NCBI GenBank assembly: GCA_903889565.1
Contig: CAISYC010000015.1
Span: 62,001-126,000, forward strand
Source: an uncultured beta proteobacterium
Lineage (GTDB): Bacteria > Pseudomonadota > Gammaproteobacteria > Burkholderiales > SG8-41
Direction of reading: 5' to 3'
Length of the DNA stretch: 64,000 nt
The position numbers were made by a program, and so were the translations under genes. This document shows positions 45,757-53,947 of the stretch, one piece after another (positions within the stretch are counted from its first letter, which is position 1; each line of letters opens with the position of its first letter). The notes beneath the pieces are model-generated. The model was given only the letters and a program-made list of their open reading frames with translations. It made no database searches and had not been told where the DNA came from.

Positions 45757-46653
45757 GTGACACGCGCGCTGAAAGTACTGCTGATCAGCGCGGTTCTGCT
45801 GCTCGCCGGCTGCAGCGCGTTGCAGTTCACCTACAACCAGGCCGATGCCCTGCTGGCGTGGCGCGTCGATGACTATTTCGATTTCGATGCGCGGCAAAAG
45901 CACGAATTCAAACAGCGCCTCGACCGCCTGCTGGCGTGGCACCGCCGCGAGCAGCTGCCGGAATACGCGCGCTTCGTGCAATCCGCGGTTGAGCGCGCCC
46001 AGGGCGGGCTGCGGCGTGACGACATCCTGTGGTTCGTCGACGGCCTTACTCAACGCTACCGGTTGATCGTCGAACGCGGCTACGCCGATGCAGCCGACCT
46101 GCTCGCCACTCTGAACCCCGAACAGTTGCGCGCGGTATCGAAGGAGTTCGCCAAGGTCAACAAACGCTTTATCGACGAGCATGAACTCGACGGCAGCCTC
46201 GAACAGCAAAAACGCGCGCGCCTGAAACGCCAGCTCGACCAGATCAGCGACTGGACCGGCAATCTCACCCGCGCGCAGGAACAGCAGGTCGAAACGATGC
46301 TGGAGGCCGTGCCGTTGATCGAGCCGCTGCGCCATCAGGACCGCATGCGGCGGCAGCGCGAATTCCTCGAACTGCTCAAGCTGCGCATGCATCGCGCGGA
46401 GTTCGGCGAAAAGCTGCGCCAGTGGCTGCTCGACTGGGACCGCGGCCGCACGCCGGAGTACGAGCGTGCGGCGGCGGAGACCGCAGAGCGGCGCGTCGAA
46501 TTCTATCTTGCCCTTGAAAAAATACTCACGCCGGCGCAGCGCGAACGCGCATTGAAACGTCTGCACGGCTTCGGTAACGACTTCAAGGCGCTGAGCGAGC
46601 GGCCCGGCACGGCGGCCTCGGCAGATTGGCTGGCTGATAAAATCAGCGGCTGA
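45757..46653 (+). CDS. DUF6279 family lipoprotein
   Basis: 298 aa from a GTG immediately after the AKR stop. Lipobox LLAGC near residue 19, then FTYNQADALLAWRVDDYFDF, an almost wholly helical, charged protein (RLDRLLAWHRREQLPEYARF; RRQREFLELLKLRMHR), typical of DUF6279. It is predicted to be anchored to the outer or inner membrane. Function unknown. Confidence 0.85.
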   Translation: MTRALKVLLISAVLLLAGCSALQFTYNQADALLAWRVDDYFDFDARQKHEFKQRLDRLLAWHRREQLPEYARFVQSAVERAQGGLRRDDILWFVDGLTQRYRLIVERGYADAADLLATLNPEQLRAVSKEFAKVNKRFIDEHELDGSLEQQKRARLKRQLDQISDWTGNLTRAQEQQVETMLEAVPLIEPLRHQDRMRRQREFLELLKLRMHRAEFGEKLRQWLLDWDRGRTPEYERAAAETAERRVEFYLALEKILTPAQRERALKRLHGFGNDFKALSERPGTAASADWLADKISG

Positions 46654-46675
46654 CCCGCTTTGCGAAAACCGCCGC

Positions 46676-47833
46676 ATGCCCGCCTACCGCCACCCCGTTT
46701 CATCCAAGCTGCCCGCCGTCGGCACCACCATATTCACGGTGATGTCGCGGCTGGCGCAGGAACACAATGCAATCAATCTGTCACAGGGTTTTCCCGATTT
46801 CGAGTGCGCGCCGGCGCTGCGCGCGCTGATCCCGAAATATTTCAACGCCGGACTCAACCAGTATCCGCCGATGGCGGGCGTGATGGCGCTGCGCGAAATC
46901 ATCGCCGAAAAATCCGCTGCTCTGTACGGCACCGCCTACGATCCTGAACACGAAATCACCGTGGTGCCCGGCGCCACCTACGGCATCTTCACCGCGGTGA
47001 CGGCCTTCGTGCGCCCCGGCGACGAAGTGATCGTGTTCGAACCGGCCTATGACAGCTACGTGCCGGCAATCGAAGTCAACGGCGGCAAACCTGTTTACGT
47101 CCGCTTGCAATATCCGGCCTACAGCATCGACTGGCAGGCGGTCGCCCGCGCAATTACGCCAAAGACGCGCATGCTGATTCTGAACACGCCGAACAACCCG
47201 ACCGCCAGCGTATTCTCGGCGGAGGACATGCGCGCACTGGAGGGCCTGCTGCGCGGCACCGACATCGTCGTCGTCAGCGACGAGGTCTACGAACACCTGA
47301 TCTATGACGGCGCCGAGCACCAGAGCGTGTCGCGCTTCGCCGGCCTCGCCGAACGCAGCTTCGTCGTCTCTTCGTTCGGCAAGACCTACAGCGTCACCGG
47401 CTGGAAAATGGGCTATGTGCTCGCGCCAAAAGAATTGATGACGGAATTCCGCAAAGTCCATCAGTTCAATGTATTCGTCGCCAACGGTCCGCTGCAGCAC
47501 GTGCTGGCCGAGCACATGAAGGATCGCGACGCCTATCTGTCGCTGGCGGATTTTTACCAGAAAAAGCGCGACTTCTTTCTGGCCGAACTGGCCGACTCGC
47601 GCTTCCGGCCGCTGCCCTCGCGCGGCACCTTTTTCCAGAATCTCGCCTATAAAGCAATTACCGGCGAATTGGACCGCGACCTCGCGGTGCGACTGACCAG
47701 GGAGAAAGGCATCGCCTCGATTCCGCTGTCGGCGTTTTATCACGACGCGCACTGCGACCGCGTGCTGCGCTTTTGTTTCGCCAAGTCTGAACAAACGCTG
47801 GCGCGCGGCGCCGCCATTCTGCGCGCACTGTGA
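46676..47833 (+). CDS. PLP-dependent aminotransferase (methionine aminotransferase YbdL-like)
   Basis: 385 aa, fold type I. Blocks: AINLSQGFPDFE, YPPMAGVMALREIIAEK, PGATYGIFTAVTAFVRPGDE, NTPNNPTASVFS, VSDEVYEHLIYDGAEH, and the PLP lysine in SSFGKTYSVTGWKMGYV. The closest family members transaminate methionine or kynurenine-like amino acids. It is preceded by 22 bases after the DUF6279 gene on the same strand. Confidence 0.9.
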   Translation: MPAYRHPVSSKLPAVGTTIFTVMSRLAQEHNAINLSQGFPDFECAPALRALIPKYFNAGLNQYPPMAGVMALREIIAEKSAALYGTAYDPEHEITVVPGATYGIFTAVTAFVRPGDEVIVFEPAYDSYVPAIEVNGGKPVYVRLQYPAYSIDWQAVARAITPKTRMLILNTPNNPTASVFSAEDMRALEGLLRGTDIVVVSDEVYEHLIYDGAEHQSVSRFAGLAERSFVVSSFGKTYSVTGWKMGYVLAPKELMTEFRKVHQFNVFVANGPLQHVLAEHMKDRDAYLSLADFYQKKRDFFLAELADSRFRPLPSRGTFFQNLAYKAITGELDRDLAVRLTREKGIASIPLSAFYHDAHCDRVLRFCFAKSEQTLARGAAILRAL

Positions 47834-47839
47834 CGGCGG

Positions 47840-48607
47840 CTATTTCAGCCAGTTGATCTCGTGCGCGGTCGCCGCGCCTAGCGTCGTCTGATCGAGACTG
47901 CGCGGAATCTCCGCCTCGCTGCGGGATAACGGTATGCGCCCGCCCATGATTTCGGCGCGGCGCTGCGGAAACAGCGGTACCGCGTTCGGTTCGGCATAGC
48001 CCTCCGGATACAGCGGCAGATTGGTCGCGGGATCGTATTTGTCGGTGGCGCCGAAGGTGTGCAGCAATTCATGCGCAATTACCACGTTGTTGCCGCCTTC
48101 GTTGTCGGCGCCGGCGAAAGCATTTGCGAGCACGATCATGCCGGCGCGCAGACCGGTCGAATGCGGCAGCGTGAGGCCGGCCGCCGGCGCGTGGTAAAGC
48201 ACGAAAACCCGCACATGCGGGCGCGGCCCGTCGAACCCGTCGTGACGCCACGCCCACCAGCGCATCTGCAGGCTCCACCAGACGATTTCCGCGGCGCTGC
48301 CGTTGCGCGGCGGTGCCGGCGGCACCGCGTTGACGCGCGGCGCGAGATAAACCTCGATCGGCTCCGCCAGCCGCAGGTTATAGCCGCGCGCCTGCTCGCG
48401 CAGGAATACGGCCAGCGGCTCGATCACCGGTCGCCGCAGCCCGCCGATGTAGCTGTCCGCCGCGGGCGATGCCCCGGCATTGACCGGATAGACCGCAACG
48501 CGCAGCGTCTCGCTCCAATCGCTGGTGCGGACATGCGCCTTCCATGCGCCCTGCGCCACCGCCAGCAAAACGATCAGTAACAGCGTAACGCGTACGATCT
48601 TTGCCAT
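47840..48607 (-). CDS. Exported zincin-like metallopeptidase
   Basis: 255 aa. An N-terminal signal anchor (VTLLLIVLLAVAQGAW) precedes a soluble domain whose core is VVIAHELLHTFGATDKYD: HExxH with a downstream Gly and a D-K-Y that together give a zincin site (HELLH plus a third ligand in TDKYD). AEIMGGRIP later resembles a Met-turn. It is probably inner-membrane anchored and periplasmic. It is convergent with the aminotransferase. Substrate unknown. Confidence 0.72.
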   Translation of the reverse strand: MAKIVRVTLLLIVLLAVAQGAWKAHVRTSDWSETLRVAVYPVNAGASPAADSYIGGLRRPVIEPLAVFLREQARGYNLRLAEPIEVYLAPRVNAVPPAPPRNGSAAEIVWWSLQMRWWAWRHDGFDGPRPHVRVFVLYHAPAAGLTLPHSTGLRAGMIVLANAFAGADNEGGNNVVIAHELLHTFGATDKYDPATNLPLYPEGYAEPNAVPLFPQRRAEIMGGRIPLSRSEAEIPRSLDQTTLGAATAHEINWLK

Positions 48608-48680
48608 TCACGCGATTCCGGCTGGATTGGGTGCAAAATCGCCATTAAACTTACCGATTGAGTTTTCACGAGGAGACATC

Positions 48681-49640
48681 ATGCAACGATATACCGCAAT
48701 TGTGGTTGCCTTGCTGTGCGCGGCGGCCGGCAGCGTCCCGGCGCAAAACTACCCGACCAAGCCGATCCGCATCATCGCGCCCTTCGCGCCGGGCGGCGGC
48801 ACCGATTTCATCGCCCGCGTCGCCGCGGCAAAAATGACCGAATCGCTCGGACAAACGGTGCTCGTCGACAACCGGCCCGGCGCCGGCGGCACGCTGGGCG
48901 CCGAAATCGGCGCCAAGGCGGCTCCCGACGGCTATACGCTGACGCTGATCGCCGGCAGCTACGCGGTCAATCCCAGCCTCTACAAAGTGAACTTCGATTC
49001 AAACAACGACATCACTCCGCTGATCCAGTTGTCGCAGGGTCCGTTTCTGGTGGTGGTGCATCCGGCGCTGCCGGTCAAAACAATCAAAGACCTGATTGCA
49101 ATGGCCAGGAAAAAACCCGACGGGCTCGCCTTTGCTTCGAGCGGTTCCGGCAGCATCATTCATCTGGCCACCGAGTTGTTCAACGACATGGCGGGCATCA
49201 AGATGGTCCACGTGCCGTACAAAGGCACGGGGCCGGCGCTGACCGACACGATTGCCGGGCAGACCCAGGTGCTGTTCAGCAGCATCGCGGTGGCGGTACC
49301 TCAGGTCAAAAGCGGCCGCCTGCATGCCATCGCGGTGACCACGATGAAGCGCGTCGAAGCCTTTCCCGATGTGCCCACCATCAATGAATCCGGCCTCAAA
49401 GGATATGAAACCGTGTTGTGGCACGGCCTGATCGGCCCGAAAAACCTGCCGCGCCCGATCGTCGATCGGCTCAACGGCGATTTGAACAAAATCCTGCTGG
49501 CGAAAGAGATGCAGGAAAAACTCGCCGGCGAGGGCGTCACGGCGGCCGGCGGCACACCGGAACAATTCGCCGCAACCATCCGGCGCGATATCGAAACCTG
49601 GCGCAAGGTCGTGCAGAAAGTCGGCGCCAAAGCGGACTGA
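48681..49640 (+). CDS. Tripartite tricarboxylate transporter receptor (Bug/TctC family)
   Basis: 319 aa. ATG at 48681 behind GAGGAG. Signal peptide (IVVALLCAAAGSVPAQN), then YPTKPIRIIAPFAPGGGTD, VLVDNRPGAGGTLG, SSGSGSIIHLATELFN, VHVPYKGTGPALTD and WRKVVQKVGAKAD. It is single, divergent from the zincin gene and ended by a strong terminator. No transporter partner nearby. Confidence 0.93.
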   Translation: MQRYTAIVVALLCAAAGSVPAQNYPTKPIRIIAPFAPGGGTDFIARVAAAKMTESLGQTVLVDNRPGAGGTLGAEIGAKAAPDGYTLTLIAGSYAVNPSLYKVNFDSNNDITPLIQLSQGPFLVVVHPALPVKTIKDLIAMARKKPDGLAFASSGSGSIIHLATELFNDMAGIKMVHVPYKGTGPALTDTIAGQTQVLFSSIAVAVPQVKSGRLHAIAVTTMKRVEAFPDVPTINESGLKGYETVLWHGLIGPKNLPRPIVDRLNGDLNKILLAKEMQEKLAGEGVTAAGGTPEQFAATIRRDIETWRKVVQKVGAKAD

Positions 49641-49654
49641 AACCCTCGCGCTGG

Positions 49655-49697
49655 AAAAAGCGGCGGCGCGCAGAGTATTCTGCGCGCCGCTTTTTTT
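49655..49697. terminator. Bidirectional intrinsic terminator between a Bug gene and metZ
   Basis: A 12-base-pair perfect stem (GCGGCGCGCAGA / TCTGCGCGCCGC, loop GTAT) is flanked by five A on the left and seven T on the right. The genes on both sides converge on it. Confidence 0.92.
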
Positions 49698-49715
49698 CGC
49701 CTGCGCAAAGGAACG

Positions 49716-50888
49716 CTAGGCGCCGAGGCCGCGCGCGAGATCGGCCTTCAGGTCTTCGAGGGCTTCAAGGCCCACCGCGACGCGCAGCAAACCGTCACCG
49801 ATACCCGCGGCGGCGCGCGCTTCCGGCGTGATGCGACCGTGCGTGGTGGTTGCCGGGTGCGTGATGGTGGTCTTGGTGTCGCCGAGGTTGGCGGTAATCG
49901 ACATCAGCCGCGTGCCGTCCACCACTTTCCACGCCGCGTCCTTGCCGCCCTTGACGATGAAGGAAACGATGCCGCCGCCGGATTTCTGCTGGCGCATGGC
50001 CAGCGCATGCTGCGGGTGCGAGGGCAGGCCGGGATAATAAACGCGCTCGATCCACGGCTGCTGCTCGAGCCAGCGCGCCAGTTCCAGCGCGGTTGCCGAT
50101 TGTGCGTCGAGACGGATGCGCAGTGTTTCCAGTCCTTTGAGTATCACCCACGCATTGAAGGCGGACAGCGTGACACCCGCGGTGCGCAGGAAACCGAACA
50201 CGCCGGCGTGTATCACGTCGCGTTTGCCGAGCACTGCGCCGCCCAGCACGCGACCCTGCCCGTCGAGATACTTGGTGGCCGAATGGATCACGATGTCGGC
50301 GCCGAACTCGAGCGGCTTTTGCAGCGCCGGCGAACAGAAACAGTTGTCCACCGCCAGCAGGGCGCCGGCCTTGTGCGCGATTGCGGCAATCGCCGCGATG
50401 TCGGAGATCTCGGTCAGCGGATTCGACGGCGTCTCCAGAAACAGCAGTTTCGTGTTCGGCTTGACCGCCTTTTCCCACGCCGACACATCGGTCGCGGAAA
50501 CGAAGGTCGATTCAAGTCCAAATTTTTTGAAAATATTGACGAACAACTGGATGGTCGAGCCAAACACGCTTTGCGAAACGATGACGTGGTCGCCCGCCTT
50601 CAGCAGTCCCATGGTCATGGCAAGGATTGCCGCCATGCCGGAAGCGGTCGCGATGCAGCACTCGGCGCCCTCAAGCGCGGCGAGACGCTGCTCGAACACG
50701 CTGACGGTCGGATTGGTGAAACGCGAATAGATCGGGCCCTTCTCGCGCTCTGCAAAACGCTCGGCCGCCTGTGCCGCCGACTTGAAGACGAAGCTGGAGG
50801 TCAGATAAAGCGCCTCGGAGTGTTCGCCAAACTGGCTGCGTTCGATGCCGGCGCGCACGGCCAGCGTGTCCAATTGATATTTTTCCAT
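49716..50888 (-). CDS. metZ: O-succinylhomoserine sulfhydrylase
   Basis: 390 aa, PLP-dependent Cys/Met metabolism family. It makes homocysteine from O-succinylhomoserine and sulfide in methionine synthesis. Visible: YSRFTNPTVSVFEQRLAALE, ATASGMAAILAMTMGLLKAG, VDNCFCSPALQKPLE, the PLP lysine in VIHSATKYLDGQGR, and ITANLGDTKTTITHPATTTH. The ATG at 50888 is preferred over an upstream GTG-like start at 50906. Expression is likely controlled by the SAM-II riboswitch and terminator just upstream. It follows purF with a ~200-base gap. Confidence 0.95.
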   Translation of the reverse strand: MEKYQLDTLAVRAGIERSQFGEHSEALYLTSSFVFKSAAQAAERFAEREKGPIYSRFTNPTVSVFEQRLAALEGAECCIATASGMAAILAMTMGLLKAGDHVIVSQSVFGSTIQLFVNIFKKFGLESTFVSATDVSAWEKAVKPNTKLLFLETPSNPLTEISDIAAIAAIAHKAGALLAVDNCFCSPALQKPLEFGADIVIHSATKYLDGQGRVLGGAVLGKRDVIHAGVFGFLRTAGVTLSAFNAWVILKGLETLRIRLDAQSATALELARWLEQQPWIERVYYPGLPSHPQHALAMRQQKSGGGIVSFIVKGGKDAAWKVVDGTRLMSITANLGDTKTTITHPATTTHGRITPEARAAAGIGDGLLRVAVGLEALEDLKADLARGLGA

Positions 50889-50911
50889 GCTGTTTTCCGT
50901 TCTCAAAAAGC

Positions 50912-50943
50912 AAAAAACCCGATCAGCTTGCGCGGACCGGGTT
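50912..50943 (-). terminator. Terminator of the metZ leader (riboswitch expression platform)
   Basis: AACCCG (50943-50938) pairs with CGGGTT (50921-50916), followed by T-run 50915-50912. The loop contains CGCAAGCTG (50932-50924), a perfect complement of CAGCTTGCG (51006-50998) in the aptamer, so an antiterminator of nine base pairs is possible. Confidence 0.78.
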
Positions 50944-50945
50944 CT

Positions 50946-51024
50946 GGCTCGCTTTAGCCGAATTTATTTTTCACCGGTTAGTGGAACCGGCGGCGCCCGC
51001 AAGCTGATTTCAAATCGGCGCAGT
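50946..51024 (-). ncRNA. SAM-II riboswitch of metZ
   Basis: On the minus strand: GCGCC-GATTTG, then CAGCTTGCGGGCGC closing stem P1, an extra hairpin (CCGGTTCCACTAACCGG), ATAAAT and GGCTAAAGCGAGCC. GATTT, CTTGC, TAAA and GCTAAAG are the conserved SAM-II elements, in the right order. High SAM should reduce metZ expression. Confidence 0.85.
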
Positions 51025-51028
51025 CACA

Positions 51029-51057
51029 AATCTAAACGCTTGCCGCAGGCTTGTCAA
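51029..51057 (-). promoter_or_regulatory. Sigma-70 promoter of metZ
   Basis: TTGACA (51057-51052), 17 bases, TAGATT (51034-51029). Transcription would start near 51022, right at the riboswitch. Confidence 0.72.
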
Positions 51058-51091
51058 ATACGGCTGCACGCCGTGGATACCCGGTGCTATT

Positions 51092-52606
51092 TCAATCGAC
51101 GACTTCGAGATTGAGATCGAGTTGGGTTGCCGAGCGCTGCGGCTTGCCGCCGTCGCGCCGTTGCGCCTCGACGCCGTCGAGGTACTCCTGGGTAACGTCG
51201 CCGGTGATGTAGTCGCCGCTGAAGCAGGAGTCCTCGAACCGCGTGACCGCCGGGTTAACCGAGCGAACATCATCGATCAGCGCATCGAGATCCTGATAGA
51301 TCAGGTGGTCAGCACCGATTTCGCGCGCGATTTCTTCGTCGCTGCGGCCGGTCGCGATCAACTCCTCGCGCGTCGGCATGTCGATGCCGTAGACGTTCGG
51401 AAAGCGCACCGGCGGCGCCGCCGATGCGAAGAACACCTTGCGCGCGCCGGATTCGCGCGCCATTTGCACGATCTCTCGGCTGGTGGTGCCGCGCACGATC
51501 GAATCATCGACCAGCATCACGTTCTTGCCCTTGAACTCCATGCCGATCGCATTGAGTTTCTGGCGCACGGATTTGCGGCGCGCCGACTGGCCGGGCATGA
51601 TGAAGGTGCGACCGATGTAGCGGTTCTTGATGAAGCCCTCGCGATAGGGCAGATTCAGCCGGTTGGCAAGCTGCATCGCCGCCGGCCGGCTTGAATCCGG
51701 AATCGGAATCACCACGTCGATATCGAGATCGGCATGCTGGCGGCGGATCTTGTCGGCGAGGCTCTCCCCCATGCGCAAGCGCGTTTCGTAAACCGAGATG
51801 CCGTCGATCACCGAGTCCGGGCGCGCCAGATAAACGTATTCGAAAATGCACGGGTTGAGCGACGGATTGGTCGCGCACTGCTGCGCGTAGAAATTACCGT
51901 CCTCGTCGATGAAGATCGCTTCGCCCGGCGCGATATCACGCACCACTTCGTAGCCCAGCGCGTCGAGCGCCACGGATTCGGATGCCACCAGGTATTCGGT
52001 GCCGAATTCGGTTTCCAGCTTGCCGTAAATCAGCGGCCGGATGCCGTACGGGTCGCGGAACGCCAGCAAACCGTAACCGGCGATCATCGCCACCACCGCA
52101 TAGGCGCCGCGGCAACGCCGGTGCACGCCGGATACCGCCTTGAAAATGGTGGCGGGGTCGAGCTTGTAGTTGGCCGCCCCCTCCTGCAACTCGTGCGCGA
52201 GCACGTTGAGCAGCACTTCGGAATCCGAATTCGTATTGACGTGGCGCAGGTCCTGGCGGAACAGCTCGCTTTTCAACTGATCGGTGTTGGTCAGGTTGCC
52301 GTTGTGACCGAGTACCAGACCGAACGGAGAATTGACATAAAACGGCTGCGATTCGGCGGCCGACCAGGCTGAACCGGCGGTCGGGTAACGCGTATGGGCG
52401 ATGCCGCAGGCGCCAAGCAGCGCGCGCATGTCGCGGGTGCGGAACACATCCCGCACCATGCCGCCGCCCTTGTGCATGTGAAAGGTCGCGCCCTCGGCGG
52501 TGACGATGCCGGCCGCATCCTGACCGCGATGCTGAAGGACGAGCAACCCGTCGTAGAGCAACTGGTTGATCTGGTTTTTTGCGACGACACCGAGGATTCC
52601 GCACAT
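51092..52606 (-). CDS. purF: Amidophosphoribosyltransferase
   Basis: 504 aa. First step of purine synthesis: PRPP plus glutamine to phosphoribosylamine. MCGILGVV presents Cys1 as nucleophile of the N-terminal Ntn glutaminase; LVLGHNGNLTN and RGAYAVVAMI follow; the phosphoribosyltransferase domain has the PRPP motif VMLVDDSIVRGTTS. It starts 8 bases after cvpA, with which it is usually paired. Confidence 0.98.
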   Translation of the reverse strand: MCGILGVVAKNQINQLLYDGLLVLQHRGQDAAGIVTAEGATFHMHKGGGMVRDVFRTRDMRALLGACGIAHTRYPTAGSAWSAAESQPFYVNSPFGLVLGHNGNLTNTDQLKSELFRQDLRHVNTNSDSEVLLNVLAHELQEGAANYKLDPATIFKAVSGVHRRCRGAYAVVAMIAGYGLLAFRDPYGIRPLIYGKLETEFGTEYLVASESVALDALGYEVVRDIAPGEAIFIDEDGNFYAQQCATNPSLNPCIFEYVYLARPDSVIDGISVYETRLRMGESLADKIRRQHADLDIDVVIPIPDSSRPAAMQLANRLNLPYREGFIKNRYIGRTFIMPGQSARRKSVRQKLNAIGMEFKGKNVMLVDDSIVRGTTSREIVQMARESGARKVFFASAAPPVRFPNVYGIDMPTREELIATGRSDEEIAREIGADHLIYQDLDALIDDVRSVNPAVTRFEDSCFSGDYITGDVTQEYLDGVEAQRRDGGKPQRSATQLDLNLEVVD

Positions 52607-52614
52607 AACGTCAA

Positions 52615-53106
52615 TTATCCGTAGTTGATGTGCTTCGACAAATCGTATGGTAGCCAGACCTTGATGGTCTTGGCCAGCGCTTCCAGCGGCGCACTCGTCA
52701 TCGCCTGCCGCCAGTCGGGGGTGGCCGGCAGCGTCGTCAGGCCGGCCAGCAGCACTGCCACCGTGACCACCGCGATGCCGCGCACCAGACCGAACACCGC
52801 GCCGAGCAGGCGGTCGGCCGCGCCAAGACCGGCGCTCCTGATCAGGCTCGACAGTCCGATCGCCAGCAGTGTTGCCGTAATCAGCACCATCACGAATACC
52901 AGCAGAAAGGCCGCCAGCAGCCGCAGTGATTCATTGGGTATTGCCGCCGGCAGCATGGCGGCGACATCGGTGGCAAAGAACTGCGCGACCAGAAAGGCGG
53001 CGACCCAGCCCGCCAGCGAGAGCAATTCGCGGACCAAACCGTGCATCACGCTTAACAGAACCGACACGCCGATGATTGCGAGCACTGCGTAATCGATCCA
53101 GTTCAT
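52615..53106 (-). CDS. cvpA: Colicin V production family membrane protein CvpA
   Basis: 163 aa with four membrane helices: MNWIDYAVLAIIGVSVLLSV, LAGWVAAFLVAQFFA, LLAAFLLVFVMVLITATLLA and LLGAVFGLVRGIAVVTVAVL. The sequence and place upstream of purF are standard for CvpA. In E. coli it is involved in colicin V production and stress tolerance; its molecular role is unknown. Confidence 0.93.
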   Translation of the reverse strand: MNWIDYAVLAIIGVSVLLSVMHGLVRELLSLAGWVAAFLVAQFFATDVAAMLPAAIPNESLRLLAAFLLVFVMVLITATLLAIGLSSLIRSAGLGAADRLLGAVFGLVRGIAVVTVAVLLAGLTTLPATPDWRQAMTSAPLEALAKTIKVWLPYDLSKHINYG

Positions 53107-53111
53107 GGCGC

Positions 53112-53927
53112 TTACTTGGCCACCACGTTACCGGCGAGGCCGAGTTCTTTGAGCTTGTCGCGTGCTTTTTCGGCAGCCGCGCGTGTCGCAAACGGCCCGG
53201 CGCGCACGCGCGTCACGTTGCCCTTTGCGGTGGGCACCGCTTCGGTATAAGACTTGACCCCGGCCGCAGCGATTTGATCGCGCATCTGCCCGGCCTTGTC
53301 GGCATCGTTAAGCGCAGCGATCTGCACAACGAACGCGCCGCCTTCGCCGGCCTTGGCGGCCTTCGCAGACTTGGGCTTGGCGTCGGCCTTTGGCTCCGGT
53401 TTGGCTTTGGGCTTGGTCGCAGCGTCGCTCGCTGGCGCCTTCTCCGGCGCGGCTTCGCTGTCGGTGGATGCCGGCGGCATTTTCGGCCTGGCCTTGGCTT
53501 CGCTTGCCGCCGCTTTCGGGTCGACCACGGCGACCTTGGGCGGCGCGACCTCGCTGTCTTTTACCGGTGGCGCCGGCGCGGCAGGAGCCACCTTGGCCGG
53601 CTCGGCTTTCGCTGCGACCTCAGGCGCCTTGGACGCATCGACCGCTGCTGGCGGCACGGCAGTTGCCGGCACCGCATTCGCATCGACCGCCGGCTCCGCT
53701 TTGGTCTCGGCGCCGCCCGGAACCACCGGCACGATCTTGGAGGTAAAAGTTCCCGCGTTTTGCGCGGGTATCTGGATGTTGATGTCCTGATTAACCGGCC
53801 GCGGCTCGTGATCGAGCACCATCGGCAGGAACACGGCCACCACCGTCACCAAGGCTATCGCGCCGATCAGGCGACGACGCGCGCGCTTTTTGAGTTGCAG
53901 TTCTTCGTCGCTAATCGGTGTCGCCAT
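53112..53927 (-). CDS. dedD: SPOR-domain protein, DedD-like
   Basis: 271 aa. N-terminal MATPISDEELQLKKRARRR, one membrane helix (LIGAIALVTVVAVFLPMVL), a long alanine/lysine/proline-rich periplasmic linker (~70-190) and a C-terminal SPOR domain (FVVQIAALNDADKAGQMRDQ ... VRAGPFATRAAAEKARDKL) that binds denuded septal peptidoglycan. The ATG at 53927 is preferred over 53951. It sits between folC and cvpA, the usual place. Confidence 0.92.
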   Translation of the reverse strand: MATPISDEELQLKKRARRRLIGAIALVTVVAVFLPMVLDHEPRPVNQDINIQIPAQNAGTFTSKIVPVVPGGAETKAEPAVDANAVPATAVPPAAVDASKAPEVAAKAEPAKVAPAAPAPPVKDSEVAPPKVAVVDPKAAASEAKARPKMPPASTDSEAAPEKAPASDAATKPKAKPEPKADAKPKSAKAAKAGEGGAFVVQIAALNDADKAGQMRDQIAAAGVKSYTEAVPTAKGNVTRVRAGPFATRAAAEKARDKLKELGLAGNVVAK

Positions 53928-53947
53928 AAGCCTGGAATCCGGAAGCC

